Shown in pieces: positions 5,613 to 9,484 of a DNA stretch of 9,484 bases. Under the pieces are notes generated by a model that was given only the letters and a program-made list of their open reading frames with translations, had not been told where the DNA came from and searched no databases. The number at the start of each line of letters is the position of its first letter. The stretch's first letter is position 1. The DNA is from Chloroflexaceae bacterium. GTDB lineage: Bacteria; Chloroflexota; Chloroflexia; Chloroflexales; Chloroflexaceae. The stretch spans positions 1-9,484 of the forward strand of contig JAOACN010000270.1 in assembly GCA_026417815.1 (NCBI GenBank), written 5' to 3'. Made by a program: the position numbers and the translations under genes.

Positions 5613-6650
5613 CTACCCCACCGCCGGCACCTGCTGGGTCAGACAGTGCCAGGCGCCCAGGCCCCAGACCACGGTGGTGCAATCCAGACCCACGATCTCC
5701 CGGTCGGGGAAGCAGCGTTGCAGCGCCGCGGCGGCGCGGGCGTCGCTGGCCCCGCCGAAGGTAGGCAGCAGCACCACCCGGTTGGCGATGTAGAAGTTAG
5801 CGTGCGAGGCCGGCAGCCGCTGGCCCTCGTACACCAGCGGCGGTGGCATAGGGATGGTCAGCACCGTCAGCGGGCGCCCCTGAAGGTCGGTCATGGCCCG
5901 CAGGCGGCGGAGGTTCTCCTGGAGCGGATGGTAGTTCTCGTCCAGCGGATCCTCCTCGACGACGGCCAGCACCGTGCCAGGGGCAACGAAGCGCGCGATG
6001 TCGTCAATGTGCCCGTCAGTGTCATCGCCTGCGATCCCCTCGCCCAGCCAGAGGATTTTTTCCACTCCCAGATTCTCGCGCAGGCGGGTTTCGATCTCGC
6101 TCCGGCTGAGGTGCGGGTTGCGGTTGGGATTGAGCAGACACTGCTCGGTGGTCAACAGGAGACCGGACCCATCCACATCTATTGAGCCTCCTTCGAGGAC
6201 CATGCCGCCGGGGAAGCAGATCGCGTCGAGGTAGGCGGCCATCTGCCGGGGGATCTCGTCATCGAGATCGTAGGGCGGATACTTGTTGCCCCAGGCGTTA
6301 AAATCCCAGTCGACCGCCGCCAGTCTGGGATCTTCCTCGCGCACCAGAAAGATCGCCCCGTGGTCGCGGCACCAGGCGTCATTGGTCGGGAAGCGGTGAT
6401 AGCGAATGTCGCCCGTGGCGCCCGCCTCGGCGAGCAACGCCCGCGCCGCGGCCTCCATCGCCGCGTCGTTCACGTTGATGTGCACCGCCTCGGAGCGGCT
6501 GAGAGCGGCCACCGCCCGGGCATAGATGGGCAACACCTCGTGGAGCCTGCCCGGCCAACTGGCCTCCTTGTGCGGCCAGGAGAGCCAGGTCGCCTGGTGC
6601 GGGGCCCACTCGGGGGGCATGCGGTAGCCAAGCTGCCGTGGTGTCTTCAT
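5613..6650 (-). CDS. aguA: Agmatine deiminase
   Basis: Converts agmatine to N-carbamoylputrescine and ammonia, the first step of the agmatine route to putrescine. It belongs to the guanidino-group-modifying (PAD-like) superfamily with a five-bladed propeller fold. Visible active-site elements are NDAWCRDHG (90-98) with D96, LEGGSIDVDG with E153 (152-161), LNPNRNP (173-179), GDDTDGHIDD with H214, ASHANFYIAN (281-290) and the catalytic Cys336 in GLGAWHCLTQQ near the C-terminus. The length of 345 residues is normal. Its ATG overlaps the aguB stop as ATGA, and there is no independent Shine-Dalgarno, so it is translated by coupling with aguB. The presence of the next pathway enzyme in the same operon makes agmatine deiminase much likelier than another superfamily member. 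Confidence 0.96.
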   Translation of the reverse strand: MKTPRQLGYRMPPEWAPHQATWLSWPHKEASWPGRLHEVLPIYARAVAALSRSEAVHINVNDAAMEAAARALLAEAGATGDIRYHRFPTNDAWCRDHGAIFLVREEDPRLAAVDWDFNAWGNKYPPYDLDDEIPRQMAAYLDAICFPGGMVLEGGSIDVDGSGLLLTTEQCLLNPNRNPHLSRSEIETRLRENLGVEKILWLGEGIAGDDTDGHIDDIARFVAPGTVLAVVEEDPLDENYHPLQENLRRLRAMTDLQGRPLTVLTIPMPPPLVYEGQRLPASHANFYIANRVVLLPTFGGASDARAAAALQRCFPDREIVGLDCTTVVWGLGAWHCLTQQVPAVG

Positions 6651-7534
6651 TCGTCAATGAAACGCCGGGTGAGATCCCCGTAGGCGTCAATACGGCGGTC
6701 CCGCAGGAAGGGCCAGTGGGTCCGCTGCACGTCGAGCATGTCCAGATCGAGCGGCTGCACGAGCACCGCCGGTTCATCCGCCGGGGCGCGGACGAGCACC
6801 GTGCCACGCGGGTCGCTCACGAAACTCTGCCCCCAGAACTCGATTCCACCCTCAGGGTCACCCTCGTGGCCCACGCGGTTCACACTGACCACGAAGCACC
6901 CGTTGGCGACGGCGTGGGAGCGTTGGATCAGTTCCCAACTCTCGTGCTGGGTGGGGCCGTGCTCGGCCTTCTCGGCGGGGTGCCAGCCAATCGCGGTAGG
7001 GTAGAAGAGAATATCGGCCCCGCGCAGGGCGGTCAGCCGGGCCCCCTCGGGGTACCACTGGTCCCAGCAGATCAATACCCCCAGGCGCGCGAAGCGCGTC
7101 GGAAAGACCTTGAAGCCCAGGTCGCCGGGGGTGAAGTAGAACTTCTCGTAGTAGAGCGGATCGTCGGGGATGTGCATCTTGCGGTACTTGCCGAGGTAGG
7201 TTCCATCGGCGTCGAGCACCGCGGCGGTGTTGTGGTAGAGGCCCTCGGCGCGCTTCTCGAAGAGGCTGGCGATGATTGCCACGCCCAGTTCGCGCGCCAG
7301 GGCGCCCAGGGTCGCGGTGCTGGGGCCGGGAACCGGCTCGGCCAGGGCAAAGGGGGCGTACTCTTCGCGCTGGCAGAAGTACAGCGAGCGAAATAACTCC
7401 GGCAGGCAGACCACCTGGGCGCCGCGGGAGGCGGCCTCGCGCACCCCGGCGATCGCCCGGGCCATGTTCTCCTCGGGATCGGCGGTGCAGCGCATTTGCA
7501 CCAGACCGACGGTTACGACTGATCGCCTGGCCAT
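6647..7534 (-). CDS. aguB: N-carbamoylputrescine amidase
   Basis: Nitrilase-superfamily amidohydrolase that hydrolyses N-carbamoylputrescine to putrescine, CO2 and ammonia, completing the pathway begun by AguA. The Glu-Lys-Cys triad is visible: E46 in LPELF, K119 in KYRKMHIPDD and C156 in ICWDQWYPEGAR. The YEKFYFTPGD segment (129-138) is characteristic of this amidase group. The ATG at 7534 gives 295 residues, the usual size. GGAGAGGT directly precedes it, and the conserved nitrilase strand VTVGLVQM follows. The frame stays open for 136 more codons into the repeat array, but that stretch is repeat-encoded and not part of the protein. First gene of an aguB-aguA operon joined by a 4-bp ATGA overlap. 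A candidate promoter lies about 45 bp upstream. Arginine decarboxylase, the usual agmatine source, is not in the window. Confidence 0.95.
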   Translation of the reverse strand: MARRSVVTVGLVQMRCTADPEENMARAIAGVREAASRGAQVVCLPELFRSLYFCQREEYAPFALAEPVPGPSTATLGALARELGVAIIASLFEKRAEGLYHNTAAVLDADGTYLGKYRKMHIPDDPLYYEKFYFTPGDLGFKVFPTRFARLGVLICWDQWYPEGARLTALRGADILFYPTAIGWHPAEKAEHGPTQHESWELIQRSHAVANGCFVVSVNRVGHEGDPEGGIEFWGQSFVSDPRGTVLVRAPADEPAVLVQPLDLDMLDVQRTHWPFLRDRRIDAYGDLTRRFIDE

Positions 7535-7556
7535 ACCTCTCCGCTTTCGATGACCA

Positions 7557-7592
7557 TTGCGGCCCTGGACGACGCGCCTGTATGATACCATA
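7557..7592. promoter_or_regulatory. Candidate overlapping divergent promoters for aguB and the VWA gene
   Basis: On the minus strand TGGTATCAT gives an extended -10 (TATCAT, 7587-7582) about 47 bp before the aguB ATG, without a good -35. On the plus strand TTGCGG (7557-7562) and TATGAT (7581-7586) with an 18-bp spacer form a sigma70-like promoter facing the VWA gene. The two -10 elements lie on the near-palindrome GTATGATACCATAC, so the promoters would compete for one site. Motif matches only. Confidence 0.3.
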
Positions 7593-7619
7593 CCACCACG
7601 AACCGCCGGTTCGTGGTGG
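7593..7619. repeat. Perfect 13-bp-arm palindrome in the divergent intergenic region
   Basis: CCACCACGAACCG (7593-7605) and CGGTTCGTGGTGG (7607-7619) are exact reverse complements around a single C. The palindrome sits between the candidate promoters and the 100-bp repeat array. It could be an operator shared by both directions or the terminal hairpin of the array. A related core occurs at 4383-4397. Confidence 0.7.
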
Positions 7620-7620
7620 G

Positions 7621-7958
7621 CGGGGAAACCGGGTTTCCCCGCGCCCCGGCCCGCGGGGAGGGGCGGCGAGGGCTTCGCCCTTCCCGGCACCCGCGGTGCT
7701 CGCCTGCGTGAAGGAGGGTGCGGGGAAACCGGGTTTCCCCACGCCCCGGCCCGCGGGGAGGGGCGGCGAGGGCTTCGCCCTCCCCGGCACCCGCGGTCCT
7801 TACCTGGGTGAAGGAGGGCGCGGGGAAACCGGGTTTCCCCGCGCCCCGGCCCGCGCCGAGGGCCGGCGAGGGCTTCGCCCTTCCCGGCACCCGCGGTCCT
7901 CGCCTGGGTGGAGGAAGGGGCGGGGAAACCGGGTTTCCCCACGCCCCGGCCCGCGGGG
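7621..7958. repeat. Tandem array of 3.4 units with an exact 100-bp period
   Basis: Units begin at 7621, 7721, 7821 and 7921, the last broken off after about 38 bp. Each starts with the palindrome GGGGAAACC-G-GGTTTCCCC, continues with CCCCGGCCCGCGGGG and a GGGC-TTC-GCCC hairpin, then ACCCGCGGT and a GA-rich end. Copies differ by scattered substitutions, mainly in the last third and near 7856-7864, but no unit has an insertion or deletion. The array fills most of the 449-bp gap between aguB and the VWA gene. It is open in several frames because of its GC content, but encodes no recognisable protein. Confidence 0.95.
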
Positions 7959-7983
7959 CAACGCCTCGAGAACCAACGATAAC

Positions 7984-9387
7984 ATGGACGAACGCATCCT
8001 CGAGTTCATAGCCGCGTTGCGCGCGGCGGGTCTGCGGATCAGCCTGGCCGAGAGCATTGACGCCATGCGGGCGCTGGAACATACCGGGGTGGCCGAGCCA
8101 GGGCTGCTGCGGGGGGCGTTGCGCGCCACGCTGGTGAAGGAGCGCGCCGATCGGCCCATCTTTGAGCGGCTGTTTCCGCTCTACTTCGGCGGCAACGGCA
8201 TCACCCTGGCCGCGCCAGGCGACGACGGCGCGCTGAGCGCCGCCGAAGGCGCGCACCTGCGCCGGGTCGTGGAGGAGGTGGCCGCCGCGGCGCCCACGCC
8301 CGTCCTGGCCTGGCTCTTCACCGCCATCGTGAGCGGCGAGCCGTTGCGCGAGGCGCAACTGGACGCCTTACTGGCCGGCGTGGCCCCGCCGGAGGTCAGC
8401 GCGCCGATCTTCGAGCCGTGGATGGCCCGGCGGGCGCTGCGCGAGGTGCAGTTTGAGCGCCTGGAGGCGCTGCTGCACGACCTGCTGGAACGCTTGCGGG
8501 CCGAGGGGATGCGCGTGGAGGCGCTGGAGGCGATCGCCCGGACCGCGCGGCAGAACCAGGAGGCCCAGGCCAGCCAGATCGGGCGCGCCGTGGCCCTGAG
8601 CATGCAACGGCGGGCCGCTACCCGACGAGACGCGCCCATCCCGCGCGAGGAACTACTCGAGCGCCCCTTTCACCTGCTCGACAGCGCGGAGCGCGCCGCC
8701 TTGCGCAGCGAGGTCGCCCGGCTCGCGGCCCGTCTGCGCGCCCGCGCCGCCCTGCGCCGCCGCCGCGCCCGCCGGGGCGCCCTCGACCCCCGGGGCACAC
8801 TGCGGGCCAGTCTGCGCTACGCCGGCGTGCCGATGGACCTGCGCCGCCGCCGGCGCCGGTTGACGCCGCGGCTGGTGATCCTCTGCGACCTTAGCAACTC
8901 CATGCGCGAGGTCGCCAGCTTCATGCTCCATCTGGTGTACGCGCTGCACGACCAGGTGCGCCGCGCGCGCGCCTTTGCCTACATCGCCGAGTTGTACGAC
9001 ATCAGCGCCGACTTTCACGCGGCGCGACCGGCGGAAGCCGTCCGCGCGGTCCTCCAGCGCATTGACGCCGCCTACACCTACACCGATTTCGGGGCGGCCC
9101 TGCAACAATTCACCCGCGACCATCTCCACACGCTCGACCGCCGCGCCACCGTCCTCATTCTCGGCGACGGGCGCAACAACCGCAGCGACCCCGGTCTGGC
9201 CCATCTTCGCCAGATCAAGGCCCGCGCGCGCCAGGTGATCTGGTTCACCCCCGAGTCGCCCCGCGACTGGGGCACGGGCGACAGCGACCTGCCGGCCTAT
9301 CTCCCCCTCTGCGACAGCGTGCACGTGGTCCGCAACCTGCGGCAACTGGCCGAGGCGGTCGAGCGTCTCGTGCTGCGGATGGTGTGA
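7984..9387 (+). CDS. CoxE-like VWA-domain protein
   Basis: Cytoplasmic von Willebrand factor A protein of the CoxE type. Family members typically work with a MoxR/CoxD AAA+ ATPase as chaperones that insert metals or remodel enzyme complexes, CO dehydrogenase being the named case. The N-terminal part (about 1-70) has the family pattern of an ALRAAGLRIS helix, an LVKERADRPIFERLF segment and a GG turn. Residues 252-292 are strongly Arg-rich. The VWA domain (about 295-465) has a complete metal-ion-dependent adhesion site: DLSNS with D302, S304 and S306, T367 in YTYTDFG, and D395 in LGDGRNN. The ATG at 7984 gives 467 residues and matches the family N-terminus, though its Shine-Dalgarno is weak. 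The same frame is open back to 7276 only because it crosses the repeats and antisense aguB. No AAA+ partner or cox gene is visible, so its client is unknown. Confidence 0.9.
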   Translation: MDERILEFIAALRAAGLRISLAESIDAMRALEHTGVAEPGLLRGALRATLVKERADRPIFERLFPLYFGGNGITLAAPGDDGALSAAEGAHLRRVVEEVAAAAPTPVLAWLFTAIVSGEPLREAQLDALLAGVAPPEVSAPIFEPWMARRALREVQFERLEALLHDLLERLRAEGMRVEALEAIARTARQNQEAQASQIGRAVALSMQRRAATRRDAPIPREELLERPFHLLDSAERAALRSEVARLAARLRARAALRRRRARRGALDPRGTLRASLRYAGVPMDLRRRRRRLTPRLVILCDLSNSMREVASFMLHLVYALHDQVRRARAFAYIAELYDISADFHAARPAEAVRAVLQRIDAAYTYTDFGAALQQFTRDHLHTLDRRATVLILGDGRNNRSDPGLAHLRQIKARARQVIWFTPESPRDWGTGDSDLPAYLPLCDSVHVVRNLRQLAEAVERLVLRMV

Positions 9388-9394
9388 GTGGTCG

Positions 9395-9484
9395 TTGAAC
9401 TACGTTTTCCGACAACCACCCGCCCCCTCCCCAACCCTCCCCCGCTGGAGGAGGGCGCCTGGCGCCTCCCCCCAACGGGGGGAG
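9395..9484. repeat. Second, window-truncated copy of the inverted-repeat element
   Basis: GTTGAACTACGTTTTCC, then CCCCTCCCCAACCCTCCCCC, then CTCCCCCC-AAC-GGGGGGAG (9466-9484, perfect 8-bp stem) follow the VWA gene stop. Order and motifs match the minus strand of the element between aguA and the ZIP gene, so this copy is in the opposite orientation. The window ends inside it. Its hairpins may end or protect the VWA transcript, but no T-tract is visible. Confidence 0.65.

Noticed and set aside
7535..7942. N-terminal extension of AguB by 136 codons, or a Gly/Pro-rich repeat protein encoded by the array
   Set aside because: The array is open in several frames because of base composition. The 100-bp unit is not a multiple of three, so no frame repeats a protein motif unit by unit. 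AguB starts at its normal position.
7621..7958. CRISPR array
   Set aside because: The stretches between the palindromes are near identical, not unique spacers, and no cas gene is present. It is a tandem repeat.
7276..7983. Upstream extension of the VWA protein to 703 residues
   Set aside because: The extension runs antisense to aguB and through the 100-bp repeats. The family N-terminus begins at the ATG at 7984.

Overview
The window comes from a GC-rich bacterial chromosome. The GC-rich palindromic intergenic repeats, the isolated CoxE-type VWA gene and the unfused dhaK/dhaL pair fit a filamentous Chloroflexota bacterium (Chloroflexales such as Roseiflexus or Chloroflexus relatives). That placement is inference from sequence style, not from a marker gene. 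No rRNA, tRNA, transposase, phage gene or CRISPR array was seen.

All genes but one lie on the minus strand. In their direction of transcription (right to left) they are: aguB-aguA (7534 to 5613), the agmatine route to putrescine; a ZIP-family metal transporter (5248 to 4436); a MntA-HepT nucleotidyltransferase/HEPN toxin-antitoxin pair (4283 to 3693); and dhaK, dhaL and glpK (3476 to 71), which phosphorylate dihydroxyacetone and glycerol and feed triose phosphates to glycolysis and glycerol 3-phosphate to lipids. The only plus-strand gene, a CoxE-like VWA protein (7984-9387), diverges from aguB across a 449-bp intergenic region.

The most notable observation is damage at the 3' ends of both toxin-antitoxin genes. 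The canonical C-terminus of MntA is intact but in another frame, one base out after about codon 77. HepT stops at a TGA just after its RNase motif, and the next 14 codons in the same frame still encode the usual HepT tail. Both active-site motifs survive. The module is either decaying, functional with shortened tails, or affected by two sequence errors.

The intergenic regions are full of repeats. One family carries the palindrome GGGGAAACC-N-GGTTTCCCC: an array of 3.4 copies with an exact 100-bp period (7621-7958), a single copy between dhaK and dhaL, and degenerate traces upstream of mntA and possibly downstream of glpK. A second family is a roughly 225-bp inverted-repeat element between aguA and the ZIP gene, with a second copy in the opposite orientation running off the right end of the window. 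The family signature motifs of dhaK and dhaL, together with their ribosome binding sites, support starts downstream of the longest open frame.
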